20,443 nt of DNA from an uncultured Clostridia bacterium (GTDB lineage: Bacteria > Bacillota > Clostridia > Christensenellales > Borkfalkiaceae): contig CAJGCK010000020.1 of NCBI GenBank assembly GCA_904501795.1, positions 1 to 20,443 on the forward strand, given 5' to 3'. Shown here piece after piece: positions 1 through 6,399 of this stretch. Position numbers and translations under genes: made by a program. Numbering within the stretch: the first letter of the stretch is position 1; each line of letters begins with the position of its first letter. The notes under the pieces were generated by a model. The model worked only from the letters and a program-made list of their open reading frames with translations. It did no database searches and was not told where the DNA came from.

Positions 1-12
1 AAGGAGTAAAAT

Positions 13-378
13 ATGAATAAACACGAACTTGTATTATGCATAGTAAACGAAGGTTTTTCCGAAGTAGTTATGGATGCTGTTAAAGCGGTAGGAGCTAAAG
101 GCGGAACGGTTATTAGAGCAAGAGGTACTGCTAATCAACAAGCGGAAAAGTTTTTTAAAATTACTATTCACCCTGAAAAAGAGATAGTAATGATACTTGT
201 AGAATCAAAGATAAAAGACGCTGTATTGCACGCAATTTACTCGTCTGCGGGTTTGAAAACTGAAGGGCAGGGTATTGCATTTTCCGTTCCCGTGGACGAC
301 GTGGTGGGATTAAAAAAAGAATTGACTCTTGAAAAAAACGTTGAACAAAACAAAATTGTAAATACAAACAAAAAGTAA
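13..378 (+). CDS. P-II-like (GlnB/GlnK superfamily) signalling protein, divergent
   Basis: A 121-residue protein with the ferredoxin-like P-II layout: a first beta strand (ELVLCIV, about residues 5-11), a helix starting at GFSEVVMDAV, a second strand, a loop around residues 36-56, a third strand (EIVMILVE, 57-64), a second helix and a B-loop-like segment (GLKTEGQGIAFSVPV, 80-94). P-II proteins form trimers that sense ATP/ADP and 2-oxoglutarate and regulate nitrogen proteins or transporters. The loop equivalent to the T-loop is several residues shorter than in GlnB and lacks the uridylylated tyrosine with its RGxEY context, so classical GlnD control is unlikely. The C-terminus (105-121) is a charged, Asn/Lys-rich tail. 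AAGGAG lies 7 bases before the ATG. The upstream partner lies outside the window. I recall such proteins next to DUF1538 membrane-protein genes, but cannot see that here. Confidence 0.72.
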   Translation: MNKHELVLCIVNEGFSEVVMDAVKAVGAKGGTVIRARGTANQQAEKFFKITIHPEKEIVMILVESKIKDAVLHAIYSSAGLKTEGQGIAFSVPVDDVVGLKKELTLEKNVEQNKIVNTNKK

Positions 379-383
379 TAAAT

Positions 384-434
384 TATAAACAAAAAAAGAG
401 TGCAAAACGGAAAGTTTTGCACTCTTAAATTTTT
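384..434. terminator. Bidirectional intrinsic terminator
   Basis: A perfect 13-bp stem (396-408 pairing with 414-426) closes a GGAAA loop. A T-run follows on the plus strand (430-434), and an A-rich run precedes it (384-397), which is a U-tract for minus-strand transcripts. It sits between the convergent P-II-like gene and the ABC permease gene and probably ends both. Confidence 0.88.
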
Positions 435-449
435 ATATAGTTTTATAAA

Positions 450-1235
450 CTAATCAACGTTAACTCCTTTGTTAAATATTTTCAAACTGAAAAGGTATGT
501 TAAAAAAGAGAATATAACGTAGCACACTATTGCAACTATGCAAATATTAAGCAAGGTCGTTTGAGAGGGAACGGATGAAAAAAGTTCGTTTATTGATCCC
601 GTAATTAAGCAAAATATTATTAAAACGATTAGCATACATATTATAGCTGAAAAATAAAAACATAAAAACCATACTAGTCCCATAAGCGCCCTTTTATTAT
701 TATAAGAATAACCTTTTATAATTGATGCAAAAGCAAAAGTCATAAGTGCGCATATTTGCGATAATAAAAGTAACGCAATCACGATTATAAAAGACGCAAC
801 GCTTATCGAAAAATTACTTATAGTCGCAGTGATAAAGGCGTTTAAAGTATCAAAGAAAGGCGCGCTTGCGTGAATTATTAAAAACGCGCCAAGCGAAACG
901 ATAAAAGACGAAAAAACTAAAATAAGCGCGCATAAATATTTTGCGTTTAATAGACTACTTTTTTTAACCGGAAGGGTGTGAGTTAAATAACTTTCATCTT
1001 TGAAAAACGACTTGATAACGTAGTTTAATATGTTTGTAAAAGTATTAATCAAAACGTTTGCAATCGCCGAATAGGTAAGCCCCGCAAAAACCGAGCCTAA
1101 AACGTTAAAAACCATCAAATAACTAAAAATATTTATAATTCTCGTTATCACGGCAAGCCCTATGGTTATTATATATAAAATAATTAAAACTTTCGAACTT
1201 TTTTTCAAATCATGTTTAAGCAATAATTTAGTCAT
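450..1235 (-). CDS. ABC-2-type transporter permease (YtrABC-like operon)
   Basis: A 261-residue integral membrane protein with about six hydrophobic segments (roughly residues 15-35, 38-60, 98-125, 140-170, 185-212, 228-252). The segment FFKDESYLTHTLPVKKSS (about 77-94) between the second and third segments is typical of ABC-2-like permeases linked to short GntR regulators, where an ESYL..TLPV motif precedes the third helix. It presumably pairs with the ATPase encoded just upstream to form an exporter or an envelope-stress transporter. Its ATG shares one base with the ATPase stop (TAATG), and AGGAG lies 9 bases before the start inside the ATPase gene, so translation is coupled. The substrate cannot be read from the sequence. 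The gene ends before the bidirectional terminator at 396-426. Confidence 0.75.
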   Translation of the reverse strand: MTKLLLKHDLKKSSKVLIILYIITIGLAVITRIINIFSYLMVFNVLGSVFAGLTYSAIANVLINTFTNILNYVIKSFFKDESYLTHTLPVKKSSLLNAKYLCALILVFSSFIVSLGAFLIIHASAPFFDTLNAFITATISNFSISVASFIIVIALLLLSQICALMTFAFASIIKGYSYNNKRALMGLVWFLCFYFSAIICMLIVLIIFCLITGSINELFSSVPSQTTLLNICIVAIVCYVIFSFLTYLFSLKIFNKGVNVD

Positions 1236-1924
1236 TATACCGTTCTCCTAAAAATTTCGTCAATAGAAGCATTTTCTCGCTCCCTTAAAGTTTCGGCAAA
1301 CTCGTCTAAAACAATTTTACCTTTATCTATAAAGATAGCCCTATCTAAAATGTTTTCAACGTCCGCAATCATGTGGGTTGTAATTATTAAACTGTTGCCT
1401 TCTCCAAACGATTTAAGAATGGTTTGAAGAATATGCTCTCTAGTCGCGGGGTCTACACCGCCAAGCGGTTCGTCAAGAATATAAAGTTTTGCGTTTCGGC
1501 TCATAACCAAAACCAACTGAACCTTTTCTTTCATGCCCTTGCTCATCTTGTTTAGTTTCATCGAGGGTAAAAGTTCTAAATCTTCAAGCATATTATACGC
1601 TTTTTGTTTGTCAAAGTCTGCGTAAAATTCGGCAAAATAATCAATTGCTTGATTAACGGTTATATTCGGCTCTAAATAAGTTCTTTCGGGCAAAAATGAA
1701 ACGACAGCCTTAGTTTTTTCACTAATTTTTTCGCCCATAACCGTAACTTCGCCTTTGTCAATCGTCAAAAGGTCGTTGATAATTTTTAACACGGTTGTTT
1801 TTCCACTCCCGTTTTTGCCCAAAAGCCCAACTATTTCCCCAGGTTTAACCGAAAAGGTAACGCCGTCTAGAACCTTATTATTCCCAAAAGACTTGCTTAA
1901 ATTCTCTATCTTTAATATATCCAT
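1235..1924 (-). CDS. ABC transporter ATP-binding protein (YtrB-like)
   Basis: A 229-residue nucleotide-binding subunit. Walker A is GKNGSGKT (36-43), the signature is the degenerate MSKGM (127-131) common in ABC-2 ATPases, Walker B is LYILDE (147-152) followed by a D-loop (GGVDPAT), and the switch histidine is His184. The Q-loop position carries Glu (FLPER, 77-81) rather than Gln, as I recall for YtrB-type ATPases. The domain is short and lacks the C-terminal extension of NatA/DrrA types. The gene overlaps the regulator stop by one base (TAATG), with AAAGGAG 8 bases before its ATG. It energises the permease encoded next; transport direction and substrate are unknown. Confidence 0.9.
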   Translation of the reverse strand: MDILKIENLSKSFGNNKVLDGVTFSVKPGEIVGLLGKNGSGKTTVLKIINDLLTIDKGEVTVMGEKISEKTKAVVSFLPERTYLEPNITVNQAIDYFAEFYADFDKQKAYNMLEDLELLPSMKLNKMSKGMKEKVQLVLVMSRNAKLYILDEPLGGVDPATREHILQTILKSFGEGNSLIITTHMIADVENILDRAIFIDKGKIVLDEFAETLRERENASIDEIFRRTV

Positions 1925-2286
1925 TATTTAATCTCCTTTAAATAACTTATTAGCACGTTTTCTATATCCTGCTTTTTTACACCTATACTTTCAAGTTGTT
2001 CTACAAAACACTCCGTTATACGCCGTATCTTTTTTTCTTTTTCTTTTTGTAAAATAACGTCGCTAGTGGTAACGAACTTTCCGTTGGTGCGCTCGGTGAC
2101 AATAAGCCCTTCGTCTTCCAACTGCACTAACGCCTTACAGACGGTGTTGGGATTAACTTGTAGAATCATAGACAACTCTCTAACGGACGGTATCTTTTCA
2201 CCCGCGCCGTATTCACCCGACATAATTTGAGCTTTAATATAATCTGCGATTTGCAAATAAATCGGTTTTCCGCTATTAAAATCCAC
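1924..2286 (-). CDS. GntR-family transcriptional regulator, YtrA subfamily
   Basis: A 120-residue regulator with an N-terminal GntR winged helix. PIYLQIADYIKAQIMSGEYGAGEKIPSVREL (8-38) is the classic opening, followed by the recognition helix region (VNPNTVCKALVQLEDEGLI, 44-62) and the wing (GKFVTT). The remaining 45 residues are a short helical region rather than a FadR or UTRA effector domain, which defines the YtrA type. These repress their own operon with an ABC exporter, often induced by cell-wall-active compounds; that role is family knowledge. The start is GTG (2284-2286) with GGAG 9 bases upstream. It is the first gene of a three-gene operon, with a consensus promoter and a repeated half-site just upstream, consistent with autoregulation. 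Confidence 0.9.
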   Translation of the reverse strand: MDFNSGKPIYLQIADYIKAQIMSGEYGAGEKIPSVRELSMILQVNPNTVCKALVQLEDEGLIVTERTNGKFVTTSDVILQKEKEKKIRRITECFVEQLESIGVKKQDIENVLISYLKEIK

Positions 2287-2301
2287 CCTTTTTATCTCCG
2301 C

Positions 2302-2329
2302 TGTATTACTTTACTAATACAATAATACA
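2302..2329. promoter_or_regulatory. Candidate operator of the GntR regulator
   Basis: A perfect inverted repeat TGTATTA-N6-TAATACA occupies 2302-2321, and a third copy of the half-site, TAATACA, lies at 2323-2329 covering the -10 box. Three identical 7-mers in 28 bases, placed over the -10 and start site of a gene for a DNA-binding autoregulator, look like an operator. It is not the AGTGTA-N13-TACACT pattern I recall for Bacillus YtrA, though AGTGTA occurs once on the minus strand here. Confidence 0.65.
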
Positions 2330-2350
2330 CTATCAACCAAATATTGTCAA
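2322..2350 (-). promoter_or_regulatory. Sigma-A-type promoter of the GntR-ABC operon
   Basis: Read on the minus strand: TTGACA (2345-2350), a 17-base spacer, then TATTAT (2322-2327). Transcription should begin near 2315, giving a leader of about 30 bases before the GTG start. The -35 is a perfect match and the -10 matches 5 of 6. Confidence 0.85.
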
Positions 2351-2359
2351 GAGAAAAAC

Positions 2360-2406
2360 AAAAATTATAAAAAATAAAAAACCCTTTAGCCAAAGGGGCT
2401 AAAGGG
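2360..2406 (-). terminator. Intrinsic terminator of spoVG
   Basis: A perfect 10-bp GC-rich stem (CCCTTTAGCC, 2382-2391, pairing with 2397-2406) closes a 5-base loop. On the minus strand it is followed by a long T-rich run (2381 down to 2360). It lies about 95 bases past the spoVG stop and separates spoVG from the ABC operon promoter. Confidence 0.88.
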
Positions 2407-2436
2407 GAGTATAAATATCGAAATTAAGAACAAGAA

Positions 2437-2467
2437 AATTTATCGCAAATGAAATTTACGATAAATT
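2437..2467. other. AT-rich hairpin in the spoVG 3' untranslated region
   Basis: A 9-bp perfect inverted repeat (AATTTATCG, 2437-2445, with CGATAAATT, 2459-2467) spaced by 13 bases lies between the spoVG stop and its terminator. It could be a processing or stabilising structure in the transcript. No other content is visible in 2407-2499. Confidence 0.35.
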
Positions 2468-2499
2468 AAAAAGTTTCTGCGTTTAAGAGTGATTAAAAA

Positions 2500-2772
2500 T
2501 TATTCTTGAGGTTTAGCCTTTTCTAGTTCGAAAGCGGAGAGAATAATTTTAATAAGTTCTTCTCTGGTTTCGGGTTTAATGGGGTGAGCGATATCTTTAT
2601 ATTCGCCGTCGTTGGTTTTTCTGCTAGGCATAGCGATAAAGTAACCTTCGTTGCCTTCAATAACCTTGATGTCGTGAACTACAAAGCAATCGTCAAAAGT
2701 AACCGAAGCCACTGCTTTAAGTTTGCTATCGTCTTTTTTAACGATACGAACTCTAACGTCAGAAATCTGCAT
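2500..2772 (-). CDS. spoVG: Septation regulator SpoVG
   Basis: A 90-residue SpoVG family protein, starting MQISDVRVRIV and containing the conserved core VTFDDCFVVHDIKVIEG, then FIAMPSRKTNDGEYKDIAHPI. SpoVG is a small, site-specific DNA/RNA-binding protein affecting septation, sporulation and many regulons in Bacillota. The ATG at 2772 is preferred: the family begins MxxTDVR, an AAGGATGG sequence lies just upstream, and the longer open frame begins with TTG at 2796, only about 5 bases from the predicted transcription start and without an SD. The gene is single, with its own promoter and terminator, and is divergent from murC. The C-terminal tail (ELEKAKPQE) is short and charged. SpoVG also occurs in non-sporulating Bacillota, so it does not prove sporulation. 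Confidence 0.95.
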   Translation of the reverse strand: MQISDVRVRIVKKDDSKLKAVASVTFDDCFVVHDIKVIEGNEGYFIAMPSRKTNDGEYKDIAHPIKPETREELIKIILSAFELEKAKPQE

Positions 2773-2807
2773 TTTGTAAATACCATCCTTAATCAAATAT
2801 TACAATC

Positions 2808-2836
2808 ATTTTAGCACATAAATTTACTCATTTCAA
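2808..2836 (-). promoter_or_regulatory. Sigma-A-type promoter of spoVG
   Basis: Read on the minus strand: TTGAAA (2831-2836), 17-base spacer, TAAAAT (2808-2813). The start would fall near 2801, about 29 bases before the spoVG ATG. T-rich tracts lie directly upstream of the -35, where an UP element would act. Confidence 0.82.
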
Positions 2837-2839
2837 TAC

Positions 2840-2895
2840 TTTTTTCAAAAAAAACGCTAAAAAACGCAAAAAAATAGCCAAAAAATAGCGTTTTT
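2840..2895. promoter_or_regulatory. Phased A-tract (probably curved) DNA between spoVG and murC
   Basis: A-tracts at 2847-2854, 2859-2864, 2868-2874 and 2880-2885, plus T-tracts at 2840-2845 and 2891-2895, have centres about 8 to 11.5 bases apart (2842.5, 2850.5, 2861.5, 2871, 2882.5, 2893). Such phasing with the helical repeat causes intrinsic bending. The outer parts also form an inverted repeat (AAAAACGCTA-like at 2850-2859 with TAGCGTTTTT at 2886-2895). Confidence 0.6.
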
Positions 2896-2897
2896 CA

Positions 2898-2903
2898 TAT
2901 ATT
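2898..2903 (+). promoter_or_regulatory. Possible -10 box for leaderless murC transcription
   Basis: TATATT ends seven bases before the murC ATG, so a transcript started here would begin at or within a base or two of the initiation codon. No convincing -35 is present at the right distance (TAGCCA at 2875-2880), so the call is tentative. Confidence 0.35.
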
Positions 2904-2909
2904 AGTAAT

Positions 2910-4268
2910 ATGGAAAGGGATAACTTTATTAAAGAAATAGATAAAATTCATTTTATAGGAGTCGGCGGAATAGGTGTTTCGGCGCTTGCGGAGTATATGT
3001 TAAGCCTTAAAAAAACCGTTTCAGGTAGTGATGAAAACAAGACTAATCTTACTGAACGGCTAAAAGATTTAGGCGCAAAAATTTATTACGCTCATAAAAA
3101 AGATAACGTAAACGGCGCGAATTACGTGTGTTATACTTCTGCGATAAACGAGGCGAACGAAGAATTATTACAGGCAAAGAAAAGTGGTAAGCGGTTATTA
3201 ACTCGCGCCCAACTTCTCGGCAAAATCGTTGGCGAACATACACGTTCGATAGGTGTTTCGGGTAGTCACGGAAAAACTACAACAACCGCTATGATAACCG
3301 AGATATTAACAAATGCACAATTGTTCCCAACTGCATTTATAGGCGGGCTTTATAAAGGTAAAAATTTAGTTGTCGGTAAAAAAGACTATTGCGTTTTTGA
3401 AGCGTGTGAATATCGCAACAATTTTTTACAAACAAAGCCAAGCGTTGCAGTCGTTTTAAACATTGATAACGATCATATGGACAGTTTTAAGACGGAAAGC
3501 AACTTACTTTTCGCTTTTAATAGTTTTATAAAAAATAGCCTTGCAGTAATAAACGCTGACGACGAAAGGTGTAGCAAACTTTCGTGTGAAAAAATTATAA
3601 CTTTTGGTATAAATAAGCCCGCCGATTATACCGCAAAAAACTTATCTAAAAAGGGCGAACGATATACTTTTAGCGTATATAAGCAAGGCGTGTTGCTTGG
3701 TAAAACCACCCTATCGGTAAAGGGAAAACATAACGTATATAACGCGCTAGCAAGCGTTGTTGTTGCCGACTTTTTAGGCGTTTCGTTTTCCGTGATAAAA
3801 AGCGCGTTAAAAAATTTTAATTCGGTAGAAAGGCGAAACGAGTATTTAGGCAAATTTTTTAGTTGTGAGTTTTTTGCCGATTATGCCCACCACCCAAGCG
3901 AGATAAAACAAACTTTAAAGATTTTTTCAAAGAATAGAACGGTGGTGTTTCAGCCCCACACGTTTAGTAGAACTAAAAATTTACTCAGCGATTTTATAAG
4001 AGTGTTAAAGGATGAAAAAAATTTAATTATATACAAAACGTACCCTGCGCGAGAAAAATATGACCGCTATTCTAACGGCAAAAGTTTAAGCAAAAAGTTA
4101 AACGACAACGGTTGTTCATGTGAATATATCAGCGGAAAAGACAAACTAAAAGAAAGGTTGTTAAAGGAAAAAGACAAAAATAAAACGGTGGTGTTTTTGG
4201 GCGCAGGGGATATTTATGAAATCGCAAAAAATATAAAAAACAAGGCTAGCAGGTATTTGAATAAATAA
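2910..4268 (+). CDS. murC: UDP-N-acetylmuramate--L-alanine ligase
   Basis: A 452-residue Mur ligase adding L-Ala to UDP-MurNAc with ATP in the cytoplasm, the first peptide step of peptidoglycan synthesis. Visible marks: the N-terminal UDP-binding motif IHFIGVGGIGVSALAEYML, TSAI, the ATP-binding P-loop SGSHGKTTTTAM, the central NIDNDHMDSF, the C-terminal FADYAHHPSEI and FQPHTFSRTK, and a terminal GAGDIYEI. All three domains are present and length is normal. In place of EADESD it carries EACEYRNNF, a variant I recall from clostridial MurC proteins. The ATG at 2910 is the only workable start before the Gly-rich motif, yet no SD precedes it. It is divergent from spoVG and followed by an independent ldh promoter; no terminator was seen after it. 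Confidence 0.96.
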   Translation: MERDNFIKEIDKIHFIGVGGIGVSALAEYMLSLKKTVSGSDENKTNLTERLKDLGAKIYYAHKKDNVNGANYVCYTSAINEANEELLQAKKSGKRLLTRAQLLGKIVGEHTRSIGVSGSHGKTTTTAMITEILTNAQLFPTAFIGGLYKGKNLVVGKKDYCVFEACEYRNNFLQTKPSVAVVLNIDNDHMDSFKTESNLLFAFNSFIKNSLAVINADDERCSKLSCEKIITFGINKPADYTAKNLSKKGERYTFSVYKQGVLLGKTTLSVKGKHNVYNALASVVVADFLGVSFSVIKSALKNFNSVERRNEYLGKFFSCEFFADYAHHPSEIKQTLKIFSKNRTVVFQPHTFSRTKNLLSDFIRVLKDEKNLIIYKTYPAREKYDRYSNGKSLSKKLNDNGCSCEYISGKDKLKERLLKEKDKNKTVVFLGAGDIYEIAKNIKNKASRYLNK

Positions 4269-4293
4269 AATAGTGCAATATAGAGATAAACGC

Positions 4294-4322
4294 TTGCCAA
4301 ACGAGTAAAAAAAGTGTAAAAT
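4294..4322 (+). promoter_or_regulatory. Sigma-A-type promoter of the dehydrogenase gene
   Basis: TTGCCA (4294-4299), 17-base spacer, TAAAAT (4317-4322). The start would fall near 4329, leaving a leader of about 28 bases with AGGAGA at 4341-4346, 10 bases before the ATG. Confidence 0.78.
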
Positions 4323-4356
4323 AAAGGCAACTACAATTTTAGGAGAAAACTATATA

Positions 4357-5316
4357 ATGCAAAGCAAATCAAGAAAAATTGCCGTATTAGGAACGGGAAA
4401 CGTTGGCGCATCGATAGCATACACCTTAACGCTTCAAGGAATATGCTCTGAATTAGTGTTGGTAGATATTAATAAAGAAAAAGCAGAAGGCGAAGCACTT
4501 GACTTAATACAATGCTCGGCGTGTGTTCCTGGTATAAAAATATATAGCGGAGAATATTCTGACGTTGCAGGGGCGGATATCGTAATAGTAACCTTTGGTA
4601 TGGCAAGAAAAGCAGACCAAACCAGATTAGACCTTGCAAAAGTAAACGTAAACATACTAACTTCGGTTATGCCTACCGTTGCAAAATACGCACCAAACGC
4701 ACTATATATCATAGTAAGCAACCCCGTAGACGTTATGACGTACGCTACTATTAAATGCACTGGCTTACCTGTAAATCAAGTAATAGGTACTGGTACGTTA
4801 TTAGATAGTAATAGATTATCGCAAGCCGTTGCAAGCTACTGTGGTGTAGCAACTGAAAGCGTTAATTCATACGTTTTAGGCGAACATGGTGACGCTTGTA
4901 TGGCACCTTGGAGTCTATGCACGATAGGTGGTTTACCCATCAAAGAATATTGCACCAAATTTTTAGGCGAATCGGAAGATAAGTTAAACGACAAACTTGC
5001 TGAAATATACACCGGCATGGTAAAAAGCGGTTCAAAAGTAATAAAGGCAAAAGGCGCAACTTTCTACGCTATCGCGGCTTCAACCGTTCAATTAGTTAAG
5101 GCAATCTTGTCAGATTCCAACGCAATTTTACCTTTGTCAACTATGTTAAACGGCGAATACGGTGCTAAGGATATGTGTATGGGCGTTCCGTGTATGGTTA
5201 ATGCAAACGGTCTTAACAAAATAGTTGAACTTCCGCTAACTAGCGAAGAACAAAAATTATTTGAAGAAAAAATTGCTTCTCTAAACAACACCTATAACGC
5301 TTTAGAGATAAGATAA
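4357..5316 (+). CDS. L-lactate/malate dehydrogenase family protein with Arg at the specificity position
   Basis: A 319-residue NAD-dependent 2-hydroxyacid dehydrogenase. The Rossmann motif is GTGNVGAS (12-19) and Asp37 at the end of the second strand favours NAD. Catalytic residues are visible: Asp150 and Arg153 (LLDSNR), His177 in LGEHGD, and Arg90 in the mobile loop (QTRLDL). LGEHGD, SNPVDVMTY and GTGTLLD are lactate-dehydrogenase-like. However, a gap-free alignment of the loop places Arg84 (GMARKADQTR) where lactate dehydrogenases have Gln102 (AGANQKPGETR); Arg there is the malate dehydrogenase determinant. The true substrate may therefore be oxaloacetate/malate rather than pyruvate/lactate. 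The gene stands alone between a good promoter and a strong terminator. Database annotation would probably be L-lactate dehydrogenase; I leave the symbol blank because of this residue. Confidence 0.9.
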   Translation: MQSKSRKIAVLGTGNVGASIAYTLTLQGICSELVLVDINKEKAEGEALDLIQCSACVPGIKIYSGEYSDVAGADIVIVTFGMARKADQTRLDLAKVNVNILTSVMPTVAKYAPNALYIIVSNPVDVMTYATIKCTGLPVNQVIGTGTLLDSNRLSQAVASYCGVATESVNSYVLGEHGDACMAPWSLCTIGGLPIKEYCTKFLGESEDKLNDKLAEIYTGMVKSGSKVIKAKGATFYAIAASTVQLVKAILSDSNAILPLSTMLNGEYGAKDMCMGVPCMVNANGLNKIVELPLTSEEQKLFEEKIASLNNTYNALEIR

Positions 5317-5317
5317 T

Positions 5318-5370
5318 TAAAAAAGCACAAAAAAACGGCTTTGGAAAAATCCAAAGCCGTTTAATTTTTT
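5318..5370. terminator. Bidirectional terminator between the dehydrogenase and sepF
   Basis: A perfect 13-bp stem (5333-5345 with 5350-5362) closes an AAAA loop, with TTTTTT at 5365-5370 on the plus strand and an A-rich run at 5318-5335 that is a U-tract for the minus-strand operon. It separates convergent genes. Confidence 0.9.
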
Positions 5371-5397
5371 CAAATATTTTTGATAATTTATTAACTA

Positions 5398-5724
5398 TTA
5401 ATATTTAACTTCAACGCCCGAAGGTGAGAACATAAAAATATTTTTTTGAATTTCATAAACGCCACCGTCTAACGCGTAAATCGCACCCGAAAGCATATCT
5501 AGAATACGAAGTGCCGTTTCGGTTTTTAGTTCGGTTAAATGAACCATAGTGGGCTTGCCCTTTTTTAGAGAATCGATAATGGACGCAACGTCGTCGTAAC
5601 TAGTAGGCGAGAACACTGCGATAGGTGCGGAAGAGGAAGGAGTAATCGTTCCCAAACCTTCTTTATTAATTTTGTTGTCGTTTTTAATTCTCGGCTCTCT
5701 GCCGAACAAATCAAATACTCCCAT
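5398..5724 (-). CDS. sepF: Cell division protein SepF
   Basis: A 108-residue SepF (DUF552) protein. It opens MGVFDLFG, matching the family N-terminal membrane-binding amphipathic helix, has a short variable linker (about 10-36), then the SepF core: VFSPTSYDDVASIIDSLKKGKPTMVHL and LDMLSGAIYALDGGVYEIQKNIFMFSP. SepF forms rings, bundles FtsZ and tethers it to the membrane. The ATG at 5724 is chosen because GAGG lies 6 bases upstream and the family starts MGxF; a frame-open ATG at 5754 would add ten residues lying inside yggS. The start follows the yggS stop at once (TGATATG). It is the last gene of the asd-dapA-dapB-yggS-sepF operon; yggS next to sepF is a conserved pairing in Gram-positive bacteria. 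Confidence 0.92.
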   Translation of the reverse strand: MGVFDLFGREPRIKNDNKINKEGLGTITPSSSAPIAVFSPTSYDDVASIIDSLKKGKPTMVHLTELKTETALRILDMLSGAIYALDGGVYEIQKNIFMFSPSGVEVKY

Positions 5725-5725
5725 A

Positions 5726-6397
5726 TCAAACCTCGTTATAAATTCTTTTTCCAAAGATAGCGCTTCCTATGCGCACGGTATTACTGCCGTATCTTACGGC
5801 AATTTCCCAATCTTTACTCATACCCATAGAAAGATATCGCATATCAAACCCGTCTTTTTTAAGCTGGTCGTAAAGATTTCTCATCTTACCGCAAAGGCAA
5901 GCAATTTCGTTCTCGTTCGCAAGGGCAGGGAACATAGTCATAAGCCCCGACACGTGAACGCCCGGTAGGTTATCAACGTCTCTAACGGCTTGTTTAGCAT
6001 TTTCAAAATCAAAACCGCCCTTAGAAGTTTCACCGCTGACGTTGATTTGAACGAGCACGTTTTGTCTAACCGATTTTTTTTGCGCTTCTTTTGAAACTTC
6101 TTCGGCTAAACGAAAACTGTCTATCGAGTGAATAAGCTCTACTTTGCCCACCAGATACTTAACCTTGTTCGTTTGTAAGTGCCCGATAAAATGAATGCTT
6201 GCCCCGTTAATTAGCGGGGTTTTTTCGCGAAACTCTTGAACTTTATTTTCGGCAACCGCTTTTAGCCCGTTTTGAACGGCAAGGTTTATGGTATCGGCGT
6301 CAACCATCTTGGTTGCACCAACCAGCAAAACTTCTTCGCCAAAACAATTTCCGTTTTTTAGTTTGCTTAAAATTTCTTTAAGATTTTCAATAAGCAT
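5726..6397 (-). CDS. yggS: YggS/PLPBP family pyridoxal-phosphate homeostasis protein
   Basis: A 223-residue single-domain PLP-binding TIM-barrel protein. The PLP lysine is Lys30 in LLVGATK; other family marks are ENKVQEF, HFIGHLQTNKVKYL, LIHSIDS, LVQINVSGETSKGGF, GLMTMFP and, near the C-terminus, LSMGMSKDWEIAVRYGSNTVRIGSAIFG. It is thought to buffer and deliver PLP rather than act as an enzyme. The ATG lies two bases past the dapB stop (TAATAATG) and no SD is visible before it, so it probably depends on ribosomes coming from dapB. It precedes sepF, as in many Bacillota. Placement behind diaminopimelate genes is less usual. Confidence 0.94.
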   Translation of the reverse strand: MLIENLKEILSKLKNGNCFGEEVLLVGATKMVDADTINLAVQNGLKAVAENKVQEFREKTPLINGASIHFIGHLQTNKVKYLVGKVELIHSIDSFRLAEEVSKEAQKKSVRQNVLVQINVSGETSKGGFDFENAKQAVRDVDNLPGVHVSGLMTMFPALANENEIACLCGKMRNLYDQLKKDGFDMRYLSMGMSKDWEIAVRYGSNTVRIGSAIFGKRIYNEV

Positions 6398-6399
6398 TA

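Noticed and set aside
2773..2796. TTG start for a longer SpoVG
   Set aside because: It would lie about 5 bases from the predicted transcription start with no SD, and the extra residues are not family-like.
2850..2895. Inverted repeat before murC as an intrinsic terminator
   Set aside because: The arms are short and AT-rich with a 26-base loop, no gene ends into it on either strand, and the tract phasing explains the region better.
5725..5754. Longer SepF from the ATG at 5754
   Set aside because: The GAGG at 6 bases from the ATG at 5724 and the family opening MGxF support the shorter form; the extension lies within yggS.
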